Positions 25,880 to 34,612 are shown, counted from the first letter of the stretch. The stretch is 64,000 nucleotides of DNA from Pseudomonas sp. PDNC002 (GCF_016919445.1 NZ_CP070356.1:2636001-2700000); one strand, 5' to 3'. Translations and numbers: made by a program. Notes: generated from the sequence alone by a model not told the origin.

Positions 25880-26965
25880 ATGAGCAAGACATTCAGAATC
25901 GCCGCCATCGCCGGAGACGGCATCGGCCAGGAAGTCCTACCCGAAGGCCTGCGCGTGGTCCGGGCGGCTGCGCAGAAGCACGGCCTGGCACTGGAGTTCG
26001 AGCACTTCGAGTGGGCCAGCTGCGACTACTACCTGGAACACGGCAAGATGATGCCGGACGACTGGTTCGAGCAGCTCAAGGACTTCGACGCCTTGTATTT
26101 CGGCGCCGTCGGCTGGCCGGACAAGGTGCCCGACCACATTTCCCTCTGGGGCTCTCTGCTCAAGTTCCGCCGTGAGTTCGACCAGTACGTGAACATCCGC
26201 CCGGTTCGCCTGTTCCCCGGCGTGCCGTGCCCGCTGGCCGGCAAGAAGCCCGGCGACATCGATTTCGTGGTGATCCGCGAGAACACCGAGGGCGAGTATT
26301 CCTCCCTGGGCGGTCGCATGTTCGAAGGCACCGAGAACGAGTTCGTGCTGCAGGAATCGGTGTTCACCCGCCGGGGCGTCGACCGCATCCTCAAGTACGC
26401 CTTCGACCTGGCGCAGACCCGCGAGCGCAAGCGGCTGACCTCGGCCACCAAGTCCAATGGCATGGCGGTGAGCATGCCCTACTGGGACGAGCGCACCGAG
26501 GCCATGGCGGCCGGTTATCCGGAAATCACCTGGGACAAGCAGCACATCGATATCCTCTGCGCCCGTTTCGTCCTGCAGCCGGAACGCTTCGACGTGGTGG
26601 TGGCCTCCAACCTGTTCGGCGACATCCTCTCCGACCTCGGCCCGGCCTGCGCCGGGACCATCGGCATCGCGCCATCCGCCAACCTCAACCCGGAGCGCAA
26701 GTTCCCCTCGCTGTTCGAGCCGGTGCACGGTTCGGCGCCGGACATCTTCGGCCGGAACATCGCCAACCCCATCGCCATGATCTGGTCCGGCGCGCTGATG
26801 CTGGACTTCGTCGGCCAGGGCGATGCGCGCTACCGCGCCGCCCACGATGACATCCTCCAGGCCATCGAGCGGGTAATCGCCGATGGCGCGGTCACCCGCG
26901 ACATGGGGGGCGAGTTGTCGACGCAGGCGGTCGGTCAGGCAATTGCCGAGATCGTGGCGGGATAA
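25880..26965 (+). CDS. dmlA: D-malate / tartrate dehydrogenase (decarboxylating)
   Basis: A 361-residue member of the isocitrate/isopropylmalate dehydrogenase superfamily, DmlA/TtuC branch. It oxidises D-malate to pyruvate and CO2, or tartrate, using NAD and a divalent metal. Seen: IAAIAGDGIGQEVLPEGLRVV (N-terminal nucleotide fold), FGAVGWPDKVPDHISLWGSLL, the substrate loop FRREFDQYVNIRPVRLFPGV, FVVIRENTEGEYSSLGGRMF and the Asp metal ligands in NLFGDILSDLGPACAGTIGIAPSANL. Position next to a DmlR-like LysR and the carnitine genes argues for D-malate as substrate. The exact choice between malate and tartrate cannot be read from the sequence. Confidence 0.9.
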   Translation: MSKTFRIAAIAGDGIGQEVLPEGLRVVRAAAQKHGLALEFEHFEWASCDYYLEHGKMMPDDWFEQLKDFDALYFGAVGWPDKVPDHISLWGSLLKFRREFDQYVNIRPVRLFPGVPCPLAGKKPGDIDFVVIRENTEGEYSSLGGRMFEGTENEFVLQESVFTRRGVDRILKYAFDLAQTRERKRLTSATKSNGMAVSMPYWDERTEAMAAGYPEITWDKQHIDILCARFVLQPERFDVVVASNLFGDILSDLGPACAGTIGIAPSANLNPERKFPSLFEPVHGSAPDIFGRNIANPIAMIWSGALMLDFVGQGDARYRAAHDDILQAIERVIADGAVTRDMGGELSTQAVGQAIAEIVAG

Positions 26966-27084
26966 TTCCTACAACTACCGAAATACCTGTGGAAATGCCC
27001 GGCCCTGATTGATCGTGGGCATTTCCGCAGCGCCCATCGAAGCGATGGCCTGCTCTTGCGCTGTGCGGCGATTCACCGCACACT

Positions 27085-27119
27085 GTTAACCAATAGGTAA
27101 ATGTTAACCGCTAGTTAAC
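27085..27119. promoter_or_regulatory. GTTAACC direct-repeat operator upstream of the BCCT transporter
   Basis: GTTAACC occurs at 27085 and 27103 (18 bases apart), with a third GTTAAC at 27114. The same pair with the same 18-base spacing recurs at 28903/28921 before the oxygenase gene. The AT-rich setting and position are those of an operator or activator site; which protein binds is unknown. Confidence 0.6.
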
Positions 27120-27204
27120 TATGGCGAAGCTGACCGGCTCCGCTACCTCATCCGCTGCCTGCGTCGGATGTGAACAACAACAAAAAAGTCCCAGGAGACG
27201 CCTG

Positions 27205-28839
27205 ATGTCCCGTCTGATGTCACCCAAGAGCAAGAAGGTCGATGTATTCCTGATATCCATGAGCCTGGTAGCGGTGCTGTTGACCGTCGTCGGGCTCGCT
27301 GCCTTTCCGACTCAAGCCGAGCACGCTGCCAACCAGTTGTTCGAGCTTTCCACCCGCTCCTTCGGTACCGCCGTCCAGTTGCTGATCTTCGGCAGCTCCC
27401 TGGCCGTGCTCTACGTGGCCTGCAGCAAGTACGGCCACATCCGCCTGGGCACCGGCAAACCCGAATACTCCACCGCGACCTGGGTATTCATGTTCATCTG
27501 TGCCGGCATGGGCTCGTCCACCCTCTACTGGGGTGTGATGGAGTGGGCCTACTACTACCAGACCCCCGGCCTGAACATCGCCCCGCAATCCCGTGAAGCG
27601 CTGGAGTACAGCGTCGGCTACTCGTTCTTCCACTGGGGCATCAGCGCCTGGTCGATCTACGCGCTGGCCTCGCTGGCCATGGCCTACCACTTCCACGTGC
27701 GCAAGAAGAGCGGCCTGAACCTCGCCTCCATCGTCGAGGCTGTCACCGGCTTCAAGGCCACCGGCCCGGTAGGGCGCGTGGTCGACCTGATCTTCCTGCT
27801 GACCATGATGGGCGCGCTCACCGTTTCCCTGGCACTCACCGCCTCGACCCTGACCCGTGGCCTCTCCGGGCTGGTCGGCACCCCGGACACCTTCATGGTC
27901 CAGGTGATGGTGATCGGCGTGATCGCCGTGCTGTTCTCCCTGAGTTCCTACATCGGCATCGACGGCGGCCTGCAGAAGCTGAGCAAGATCGTCTGCTACG
28001 GCGCGCTGGTGTTCGCCGCGGTGGTGCTGCTGGTCGGCCCGACCCAGTTCACCATCAACAACACCGCCAACGGCATCGGCCTGATGATCCAGAACTACGT
28101 GCACATGAGCCTGTTCACCGACCCGGCTGGCGATGGCGCGTTCACCCGCAACTGGACGGTGTTCTACTGGCTCTGGTGGGTGTCCTACGCGCCGGGCGTG
28201 GCCATGTTCGTGACCCGCGTGTCGCGTGGGCGGCAGATCCGCGAAGTGGTGTTCGCCCTGCTGCTGGGCGGTAGCTTCGGTTGCTGGTTCTTCTTCGGCG
28301 CGCTGGAAAGCTACAGCATGCACCAGTTCATCACCGGCGCCGTCGACGTGCCGAAGATCCTCACCGAGCAGGGCGGCGAAAGCGCCGTCGAGGCCCTGCT
28401 GCTGGCGCTGCCGTGGGGCAAGCTGTTCCTCGCCGTCTACCTGTTCATCATGGCGGTCTTCTGCGCCTCGCACATGGATGCCGCCGCCTACGCCGTGGCC
28501 GCCACCAGCACCCGCAACCTGCAGGAAGGCGAAGATCCGACGCCGACCCATCGCCTGTTCTGGTGCGTGACCCTGACCCTGGTGCCGCTGGCCATGCTGT
28601 TCGCCAAGGCCTCGCTGTCGACCATGAAGACCGCCGTGGTGCTCACCGCCATTCCGTTCACCCTGATCCTGCTGGTGAAGGTCTACGGCTTCTTCAAGTG
28701 GATGCTGGCGGACTACGGTGCCATGCCGGCCCACCGCATCGAGGAGGAGGCCGCCGCCATGGCGCTGGAAGGGGAGGACTCGTCTTCGACCGCACCGGCC
28801 ACCCAGCCGCTGATCGAGAAAGTGGCCTTGGCCCAGTGA
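27205..28839 (+). CDS. BCCT family transporter (YeaV-like, predicted carnitine/betaine uptake)
   Basis: A 544-residue inner-membrane transporter with about 12 helices. The BCCT hallmark region is [22 protein letters not shown] (about 103-124), followed by [21 protein letters not shown]; the Trp-rich [33 protein letters not shown] is the helix 8 region that forms the trimethylammonium cage. ATG 27205 has AGGAG at good spacing; the upstream frame to 27121 runs through the operator region. It sits between dmlA and the Rieske oxygenase, like E. coli yeaV. A strong terminator follows, so the oxygenase likely has its own promoter. Confidence 0.93.
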   Translation: MSRLMSPKSKKVDVFLISMSLVAVLLTVVGLAAFPTQAEHAANQLFELSTRSFGTAVQLLIFGSSLAVLYVACSKYGHIRLGTGKPEYSTATWVFMFICAGMGSSTLYWGVMEWAYYYQTPGLNIAPQSREALEYSVGYSFFHWGISAWSIYALASLAMAYHFHVRKKSGLNLASIVEAVTGFKATGPVGRVVDLIFLLTMMGALTVSLALTASTLTRGLSGLVGTPDTFMVQVMVIGVIAVLFSLSSYIGIDGGLQKLSKIVCYGALVFAAVVLLVGPTQFTINNTANGIGLMIQNYVHMSLFTDPAGDGAFTRNWTVFYWLWWVSYAPGVAMFVTRVSRGRQIREVVFALLLGGSFGCWFFFGALESYSMHQFITGAVDVPKILTEQGGESAVEALLLALPWGKLFLAVYLFIMAVFCASHMDAAAYAVAATSTRNLQEGEDPTPTHRLFWCVTLTLVPLAMLFAKASLSTMKTAVVLTAIPFTLILLVKVYGFFKWMLADYGAMPAHRIEEEAAAMALEGEDSSSTAPATQPLIEKVALAQ

Positions 28840-28846
28840 TTCCTGC

Positions 28847-28892
28847 GTGGCGCCGCCAGCCCGAGGGCGGCGCCACCCGCAGGCTTTTTTTT
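28847..28892 (+). terminator. Rho-independent terminator after the BCCT gene
   Basis: Eleven-base stem GTGGCGCCGCC/GGCGGCGCCAC with an eight-base loop, then CCGCAGGC and a run of nine T. A second small stem, GCAGGC/GCCTGC, flanks the T run. Confidence 0.8.
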
Positions 28893-28902
28893 TGCCTGCC
28901 TT

Positions 28903-28927
28903 GTTAACCATCGGGTTGCAGTTAACC
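28903..28927. promoter_or_regulatory. GTTAACC direct-repeat operator upstream of the Rieske oxygenase
   Basis: GTTAACC at 28903 and 28921, 18 bases apart, repeating the arrangement before the BCCT gene. The right copy continues as GTTAACCAATAAGTAG, close to GTTAACCAATAGGTAA at 27085. It lies 46 bases before the ATG. Confidence 0.6.
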
Positions 28928-28972
28928 AATAAGTAGACTGACCGCGCACCGCGCAGCCTGGAGATACACCAA

Positions 28973-30094
28973 ATGACCGACTTCGAACGCCTGCCCGCCG
29001 ATTTCTGCAGCGACCATGAGCGCGCCTTCACCATCCCGGCAAACTTCTACACCAGCGATGCCGTATTCGAGCACGAGAAGGAAAAGATCTTCGCCCACAG
29101 CTGGATCTGCCTGGGCCATCGCAGTGAAGTGGCGGAGAAGAATGCCTATATCGTCCGCGAGGTGATCGGCGAGAGCATCATCGTCGTGCGCGGCCGCGAC
29201 GACGTGCTGCGCGCCTTCTACAACGTCTGCCCGCACCGTGGTCACCAACTGCTCGAAGGCACCGGCGGCATCGCCAAGAACGTCATCGCCTGTCCGTACC
29301 ACGCCTGGACCTTCAAGCTCGATGGCGAACTGACCCATGTGCGCAACTGCGACCAGGTCGAAGCCTTCGACAAGGGCGACTACAGCCTGGTGCAACTGCG
29401 CGTCGAGGAATATGCCGGGTTCATCTTCATCAACATGGACCCCAACGCCGGCAGCGTCGAAGACCAGTTGCCCGGCCTGGAAGCCAAGATGCGCGGCGCC
29501 TGCGCGGTGATCGACGACCTCCACCTGGCCGCGCGCTTCGTCAGCTCGACGCCGGCGAACTGGAAATCCATCGTCGACAACTACATGGAGTGCTACCACT
29601 GCGGCCCGGCGCACCCCAGCTTCGCCGACTCGGTGGACGTCGGCCAGTACGTCCACACCCTGCATGGCAACTGGACGCTGCAATACGGCATCGCCAAGTC
29701 TTCCGAGCAGTCCTTCAAGGTTGATGAGTCGGTCAGCGATCCGTCCTTCTCCGGCTTCTGGGCCTGGCCGTGCACCATGTTCAACGTGCCGCCGGGCGCC
29801 AACTTCATGACCGTGATCTACGAGTTCCCGGTCGACGCCGAGACCACCCTGCAGCATTACGACATCTACTTCCTCAACAAGGACATCACCGAGGAACAGC
29901 AGAAGTTGATCGACTGGTACCGCGAAGTCTTCCGCCCCGAAGACCTGCGCCTGGTGGAAAGCGTGCAGAAGGGCCTGAAGTCCCGCGGCTACCGCGGTCA
30001 GGGCCGGATCATGGTGGACAAGCAGCGCACCGGCATCAGCGAACACGGCATCGCCCACTTCCACAACCTGATCGCCGTATCCCACCTCGACTGA
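28973..30094 (+). CDS. cntA: Carnitine monooxygenase, Rieske oxygenase subunit (CntA/YeaW)
   Basis: A 373-residue Rieske non-haem iron oxygenase that, with its reductase, splits L-carnitine into trimethylamine and malic semialdehyde in the CntA/YeaW family. The Rieske ligands are C86-x-H88 and C107-x2-H110 (CPHRGH and CPYH). The mononuclear iron region is NYMECYHCGPAHPSF with H209 and H214 and, as in CntA, a Glu (E206) at the place where most relatives have the bridging Asp. Similarity to remembered E. coli YeaW is very high through the C-terminus (RLVESVQKGLKSRGYRGQGR). Gamma-butyrobetaine or related substrates cannot be excluded. A hairpin (30102-30125) follows the stop. Confidence 0.92.
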   Translation: MTDFERLPADFCSDHERAFTIPANFYTSDAVFEHEKEKIFAHSWICLGHRSEVAEKNAYIVREVIGESIIVVRGRDDVLRAFYNVCPHRGHQLLEGTGGIAKNVIACPYHAWTFKLDGELTHVRNCDQVEAFDKGDYSLVQLRVEEYAGFIFINMDPNAGSVEDQLPGLEAKMRGACAVIDDLHLAARFVSSTPANWKSIVDNYMECYHCGPAHPSFADSVDVGQYVHTLHGNWTLQYGIAKSSEQSFKVDESVSDPSFSGFWAWPCTMFNVPPGANFMTVIYEFPVDAETTLQHYDIYFLNKDITEEQQKLIDWYREVFRPEDLRLVESVQKGLKSRGYRGQGRIMVDKQRTGISEHGIAHFHNLIAVSHLD

Positions 30095-30280
30095 GGACGC
30101 TGCCGCCAGCCGGTCGGCTGGCGGCGCATCCGAATGCATGCGTGAAGCCTGGCAGGTGGCAGGTTTGCCACCCTGGCGAGTCCGGGGCGGCCTTCCATAA
30201 CAACAGCTCTGACCCGCAGCCATGCGGGAGTCGGGCGAAGCGGTGGTGAGTCCACCCGAGAATTGCAGTTGAGGTGAACG
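30095..30280 (+). other. Intergenic spacer with hairpin between cntA and cntB
   Basis: The perfect ten-base stem GCCGCCAGCC / GGCTGGCGGC (30102-30111 and 30116-30125, loop GGTC) lacks a T run, so it is more likely to stabilise the 3' end of cntA mRNA than to stop transcription. A second weaker stem (GGCAGGTTTGCC, about 30153-30170) follows. The two genes can still be co-transcribed at a lower cntB level. Confidence 0.55.
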
Positions 30281-31240
30281 ATGGCCAATACCTACGAGAT
30301 GTTCAGCGTGCGCGTGACCGCTGTGGAGCAGGCGACCCCGCAGATCAAGCGCTTCACCCTGGCGCGCGCCGACGGGCTGCCGATGCCGGCCTTCACCGGC
30401 GGCAGTCATGTGATCGTGAAAATGGCCGACGGCCTGAGCAACGCCTACTCGCTGATGAGCGATCCGCGCGATCTCAGCCACTACCAGATCGGTGTGCGCC
30501 TGGAAGAGCAGTCCAAGGGCGGTTCAGCCTTCATGCACCAGCAGGTGAAGGTGGGCAGCGAGTTGACCATTTCCACCCCCAATAATCTGTTCGCCCTCGA
30601 TCCCAAGGCCGGTCGCCATGTGATGATCGCCGGCGGCATCGGCATCACGCCGTTCCTCTCGCAACTGCATGAACTGGAAACCGGCGCGGTGCCCTACGAA
30701 CTGCATTACGCCTTCCGCAGCCCGGAACATGGCGCATTCCACGCTGAGCTGGCCGAGGGGCCGCACGCCGGGAAGGTGCGCTTCTATATCGACAGTGAGG
30801 AGCGCCGGCTCGACCTTGCCGCGCTGTTCGCTTCGCTGGAGGCGAATGATCACGTCTACGTCTGCGGTCCCAAACCGCTGATCGACGCAGTGATCGAGGA
30901 CGCGAAGAAGGCCGGCATCGCTGATGCGCACGTGCACTTCGAACAGTTCGCTGCCGCGCCTGCCAGCGGCGGCGCCTTTACCCTGGTGTTGGGCCGCTCC
31001 GGTCGAGAACTGCGGGTGGAGGAGGGCATGACCATTATCCAGGCCATCGAAAACGTGAAGGCGGCCACGGTGGATTGCCTGTGCCGCGAAGGTGTGTGCG
31101 GCACCTGCGAGACCCGTATCCTCGAAGGCGAGGTCGAGCATTTCGACCAGTATCTCTCCGATGAGGAGAAAGCCTCGCAGCAGACCCTGATGCTCTGCGT
31201 CTCCCGCGCGCGCGGCGAGCGTCTGGTGATCGATCTCTAA
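30281..31240 (+). CDS. cntB: Carnitine monooxygenase reductase subunit (CntB/YeaX)
   Basis: A 319-residue reductase passing electrons from NAD(P)H to the CntA Rieske cluster. An N-terminal FNR-like flavin domain has FTGGSHVIVKM and NAYSLMSDP; the pyridine nucleotide domain has MIAGGIGITPFLSQL and HVYVCGPKPLIDAV; the C-terminal plant-type 2Fe-2S domain has CLCREGVCGTCETRILEG and MLCVSRA. Domain order and sequence follow remembered E. coli YeaX. ATG follows GAGGTGA. It ends just before a REPIN-like repeat. Confidence 0.92.
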   Translation: MANTYEMFSVRVTAVEQATPQIKRFTLARADGLPMPAFTGGSHVIVKMADGLSNAYSLMSDPRDLSHYQIGVRLEEQSKGGSAFMHQQVKVGSELTISTPNNLFALDPKAGRHVMIAGGIGITPFLSQLHELETGAVPYELHYAFRSPEHGAFHAELAEGPHAGKVRFYIDSEERRLDLAALFASLEANDHVYVCGPKPLIDAVIEDAKKAGIADAHVHFEQFAAAPASGGAFTLVLGRSGRELRVEEGMTIIQAIENVKAATVDCLCREGVCGTCETRILEGEVEHFDQYLSDEEKASQQTLMLCVSRARGERLVIDL

Positions 31241-31258
31241 GCTGGGCATCCGGCTCGC

Positions 31259-31345
31259 GTAGGAGCAGACTCCGTCCGCGATCGTTTCTCCGCTGCTCCG
31301 GCCAACCCCGGAGCGCGGCTAGCCAATCGCGGAGTCCGCTCCTAC
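31259..31345. repeat. REPIN-like inverted repeat after cntB
   Basis: Left arm GTAGGAGCAGACTCCGTCCG and right arm CGGAGTCCGCTCCTAC are inverted copies about 50 bases apart. The right arm also occurs at 24655-24671 (GGACGGAGTCCGCTCCTAC). Typical of pseudomonad REP doublets; it could stabilise the cntB transcript. Confidence 0.8.
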
Positions 31346-31438
31346 GATCAGCCGCCGGCATCCGGCACGTCTGTCATCCACTGGTTTACAGCTGTGTATA
31401 CTGCGGCCCTTGATCAAGCCCCAGGGACCGCGCCACCC

Positions 31439-32524
31439 ATGATGGAAAACAGCTTCGCCTTCCGTCTCAAGGAACTGCTCGAACACCACAAACTGACGCT
31501 GCAGGCAGTGGGTACGGCGCTGGGCATTTCCCGCACGGCGGTGCACAAGTGGACCAAGGGCGGCGAGATCGACTACGACAATCTGCGCAAGCTGGCCGAC
31601 TTCCTCAAGGTCAACTGGCTGTGGCTGCGTTATGGCGAAGAGGCCCTGCGCAGCGTGCAGGACGCCGAGCCCATCGAACTGCCGATGACCGACCTGCGTC
31701 GCCGCTACACCGCCGAGATCATGGAAAGCGAGACGCGCATGAAACTGGCCCAGGAAGGCGCGCGCATCGTCACCTGGGAGTGGAACCTGATCAGCGACGA
31801 GGTGACGTACTCACCCAACGTCGAGGCGGTCTACGGCTGGACCGTCAGCTCCAATCAGGACTTCTGGCGCCATCTGCCCGCGGAAGACGTCGCCGCCATG
31901 CAGTCGATGTACGACCGAGCCGTCGCCGAGGGCACCGGCTGCGAATGCGACTTCCGTATCTTCCAGCCCGATGGCGGGCTGCGCTGGATTTCATCCCGGG
32001 CCACCGTGGTCAACGACGCCGTCGGCCGCCCGCTGAAGATGGTCGGCATCAGCATGGACAACACCTCGCGCATGCTTACCGAGGAGCAACTGCGCAACAG
32101 CGAGGAACGCTTCCGCGCAATCTTCGAGCTGACCTGGGGCGCGCTGGCCTACATCGGCCTGGACGGTGGCTGGCAGCGCGTCAACGGCAGCCTCTGCGAA
32201 CTGCTTGGCTACCGTGCCGAAGAGCTGTACGGCATGACCTTCCAGGACATCACCCACCCCGATGACCTGGCGAAGAATCTGGACCTGCTGCGCCAACTGC
32301 TCGCCGGCCATTTCGACCGTTACGTGGTAGAGAAGCGCGTGCGCCGGCGCGATGGCACCCACGTATGGGTGCGCGTGCGCACCTCGCTGCAGCGCCGCCG
32401 CCAGGACGGACTGCCCGATCACCTGATCAGCGTGTTCGAAGACATAGGCGCCGAGCGCGCCGAGCGCGAGCGCCTGCAGGCGCGCATCGAGGAACTGGAA
32501 GCGAAGCTGAGCGAGCGCGCCTGA
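31439..32524 (+). CDS. HTH (XRE-type)-PAS-PAS regulatory protein
   Basis: A 361-residue cytoplasmic protein with unusual architecture. An N-terminal Cro/CI-type HTH (residues about 5-65: LQAVGTALGISRTAVHKWTKGGEIDYDNLRKLADFLKVN) is followed by two PAS/PAC domains (about 100-220 with WEWNLISDEVTYSPNVEAVYGW and FRIFQPDGGLRWISSRATVVND; about 222-345 with FRAIFELTWGALAYIGLDG and YRAEELYGMTFQDITHPDDL). A short coiled coil ends the protein. No kinase, GGDEF or EAL domain is present, so it looks like a one-component PAS-gated repressor or activator. Starts at 31439 or 31442. It is convergent with glpM, one base apart. Ligand unknown. Confidence 0.82.
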   Translation: MMENSFAFRLKELLEHHKLTLQAVGTALGISRTAVHKWTKGGEIDYDNLRKLADFLKVNWLWLRYGEEALRSVQDAEPIELPMTDLRRRYTAEIMESETRMKLAQEGARIVTWEWNLISDEVTYSPNVEAVYGWTVSSNQDFWRHLPAEDVAAMQSMYDRAVAEGTGCECDFRIFQPDGGLRWISSRATVVNDAVGRPLKMVGISMDNTSRMLTEEQLRNSEERFRAIFELTWGALAYIGLDGGWQRVNGSLCELLGYRAEELYGMTFQDITHPDDLAKNLDLLRQLLAGHFDRYVVEKRVRRRDGTHVWVRVRTSLQRRRQDGLPDHLISVFEDIGAERAERERLQARIEELEAKLSERA

Positions 32525-32525
32525 C

Positions 32526-32861
32526 TCAGTGCAGGCGAACCCAGAGCGTAACCAGGATCGTCGCCGCCACCAGCCAGGCCAGCGCGGCCATCGCCAGGGA
32601 CAGCTCCAGGCGCATGCGATCCACCAGCACGTAGAGCGCTGCCAGGTAGACGAAGTAGGGAATGATCGACCACATGCCGAAGGCGATGGTGGTCTTCAGG
32701 TCGTCCAGCGAACGACTCTTGCCGACGATGTAGTGGGCGATCAGGGCGAAGGTGGGAAACAGCGGCACCAGGCCGGCGATGTAGTAATTGCGCGTCTTCG
32801 ACAGCGCGGCGAGGATTAGCACCACACCGGCGCCGAGGGCGGCCTTGAGGATCAGGTCCAC
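32526..32861 (-). CDS. glpM: GlpM family membrane protein
   Basis: A 111-residue membrane protein with about four helices, matching the GlpM family first noted downstream of glpD in Pseudomonas. Segments LILKAALGAGVVLILAALSKTRNYYIAGLVPLFPTFALIAHYIVG and IAFGMWSIIPYFVYLAALYVLVDRM are characteristic. It follows glpD on the same strand after 82 bases. It has been linked to alginate production; its biochemical role is not known. Confidence 0.85.
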   Translation of the reverse strand: MDLILKAALGAGVVLILAALSKTRNYYIAGLVPLFPTFALIAHYIVGKSRSLDDLKTTIAFGMWSIIPYFVYLAALYVLVDRMRLELSLAMAALAWLVAATILVTLWVRLH

Positions 32862-32943
32862 GTCGTTCTCTATGCGGCGACGCCACCGGGGCGGTGGCGT
32901 CGGGGATTATCCGCGAGAGCGGCGTTCGCTACCAATCCGACGA

Positions 32944-34485
32944 TCAGGCGACTTGCGTGCTGGGCTCCAGCGGGCTCTCGCTGGCGAGGAACTGTTCCAG
33001 GCGCTCCCTCTGCCGGGCGTTGAGGAACAGGCCGAGCTTGGTGCGGCGCCAGAGGATGTCGTCGACGTCGCGCGCCCACTCCTCGCGAACCAGGTATTCC
33101 ACTTCCCGCGCATACAGTCCGGCGCCCAGGTGCTCGCCCAGTTCGCTGAGATTGTGCGCGCCGTCCAGCAGCTTCCAGATGCGGCTGCCATAGGTGCTGG
33201 CCCAGCGCTTGGCGAGGGCGGGATCGAGCTGGCGCAGGCGATCCATCAACTGGATGGCCAGGTCTTCCACCGTGGTCATCGCCTCGCCGCCGGGGAGCGG
33301 AGCGGTGGCGGTCCAGCGCGGCTTCATGACGCCGACGAAGTGCGGGGCCAACTGCTCCAGCGCGGCTTCGGCAAGTTTGCGGTAGGTGGTCAGCTTGCCG
33401 CCGAACACCGAGAGCAGCGGCGCTTCGCCGGGGGTGTTGTCCAGTGCCAGGGTGTAGTCGCGGGTGACGGCGGACGGGTCGTCGGACTCGTCGTCGCACA
33501 GCGGGCGCACGCCGGAGTAGCTGCGCAGGATGTCCTGGCGGCCCAGCTGGTGCTTGAAGTGGGCATTGACCACGTTGAGCAGGTAGTCGGTCTCTTCCTC
33601 GCTGATGCTGATCTTCGCCGGGTCGCCCTGGTATTCGCGGTCGGTGGTGCCGATCAGGGTGAACTGGCGCAGGTAGGGGATCGCGAAGACGATGCGGCGG
33701 TCCTCGTTCTGCAGGATGTAGGCGTGGTCGCCTTCGTACAGACGCGGCACGATCAGGTGGCTGCCCTGGATCAGGCGGATACCGTAGGGCGGTTTCTGCC
33801 GCAGCTCATCGCGCAGGAAACGGTCGACCCAGGGGCCGGCGGCGTTGACCAGCGCGCGGGCGCGAATCGAATAGAGGCTGCCATCGCGGCGCTCCAGGTG
33901 CAGGTGCCACAAACCCTTGCTGCGCCGGGCGCTGACGCAGCGTGTGCGCGGGTGGATGTGTGCGCCGTTCTCGCGGGCGGCCATGGCGTTGACCACCACC
34001 AGGCGAGCGTCGTCCACCGAGCAGTCGGAGTATTCGAAGCCGCGGGTGATTTCGGCTTTCAGCGGGCTGTCCAGGCCGAAACGCAGGCCGCGGGAGGCCG
34101 GCAGCTTTTCGCGCTTGCCGAGGTGGTCGTAGAGGAACAGGCCGGCGCGGATCATCCAGGCCGGACGCAGATGCGGGCGGTGCGGCAGGATGAAGCGCAG
34201 CGGATGAACGATGTGCGGAGCCTTGGCCAGCAGCACTTCGCGCTCGGCGAGGGCTTCGCGGACCAGGCGGAATTCATGGTGCTCCAGGTAGCGCAGGCCG
34301 CCGTGGATCAGCTTGCTGCTGGCGGAGGAGGTGTGGCTGGCGAGGTCATGTTGTTCGCAAAGGAACACCGATAGCCCGCGTCCGGCAGCATCTGCCGCGA
34401 TCCCCGCGCCGTTGATTCCACCGCCGACGACGGCCAGGTCATAGACTTCGGCCAGGGGCGCATTGCGCTTGCTGGTTGGGTTCAT
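32944..34485 (-). CDS. glpD: Aerobic glycerol-3-phosphate dehydrogenase
   Basis: A 513-residue membrane-associated flavoprotein oxidising glycerol-3-phosphate to dihydroxyacetone phosphate and feeding electrons to quinone. The FAD-binding Rossmann motif is YDLAVVGGGINGAGIAADAAGRG near the N-terminus; other family blocks are SSASSKLIHGGLRYLEHHEFRLVREAL, NAAGPWVDRF and the C-terminal helical domain with VEYLVREEWARDVDDILWRRTKLGL. The upstream region contains GlpR-type operators. It lies between glpR and glpM. Confidence 0.96.
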   Translation of the reverse strand: MNPTSKRNAPLAEVYDLAVVGGGINGAGIAADAAGRGLSVFLCEQHDLASHTSSASSKLIHGGLRYLEHHEFRLVREALAEREVLLAKAPHIVHPLRFILPHRPHLRPAWMIRAGLFLYDHLGKREKLPASRGLRFGLDSPLKAEITRGFEYSDCSVDDARLVVVNAMAARENGAHIHPRTRCVSARRSKGLWHLHLERRDGSLYSIRARALVNAAGPWVDRFLRDELRQKPPYGIRLIQGSHLIVPRLYEGDHAYILQNEDRRIVFAIPYLRQFTLIGTTDREYQGDPAKISISEEETDYLLNVVNAHFKHQLGRQDILRSYSGVRPLCDDESDDPSAVTRDYTLALDNTPGEAPLLSVFGGKLTTYRKLAEAALEQLAPHFVGVMKPRWTATAPLPGGEAMTTVEDLAIQLMDRLRQLDPALAKRWASTYGSRIWKLLDGAHNLSELGEHLGAGLYAREVEYLVREEWARDVDDILWRRTKLGLFLNARQRERLEQFLASESPLEPSTQVA

Positions 34486-34518
34486 GGGGCCGCCCTGGAA
34501 TTGAAAGTGAATATTTTG

Positions 34519-34612
34519 ATGTTCGTTTTCGAAAATATCCTAGTTCAGTGAACGAAATATGACCAGCCTTTCGCGCGAATTCGCGCAGGCATTCGTCTGA
34601 ATGTTCGAAAGT
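34519..34612 (-). promoter_or_regulatory. GlpR-type operator region upstream of glpD
   Basis: The best site is ATGTTCGTTTTCGAAAATAT at 34519-34538, close to the E. coli GlpR consensus (ATGTTCG..CGAACAT). Weaker matches are GTTCAGTGAACG at about 34543-34554 and ATGTTCGAAAGTGAA at 34601. Between them is a perfect 14-base palindrome GCGCGAATTCGCGC (34573-34586). This spacing would let GlpR repress glpD until glycerol-3-phosphate accumulates. Confidence 0.65.

Noticed and set aside
27220-30481. Very long minus-strand open frames (604 and 519 codons) opposite the BCCT and Rieske genes
   Set aside because: Their His/Gly/Ala/Gln-rich composition is typical of antisense frames in GC-rich DNA, and the plus-strand proteins match known families fully.
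31385-31438. SOS/LexA-like box before the HTH-PAS-PAS gene (ACAGCTGTGTATACTG)
   Set aside because: The spacing does not fit CTG-N10-CAG, so it is not supported as a LexA site.
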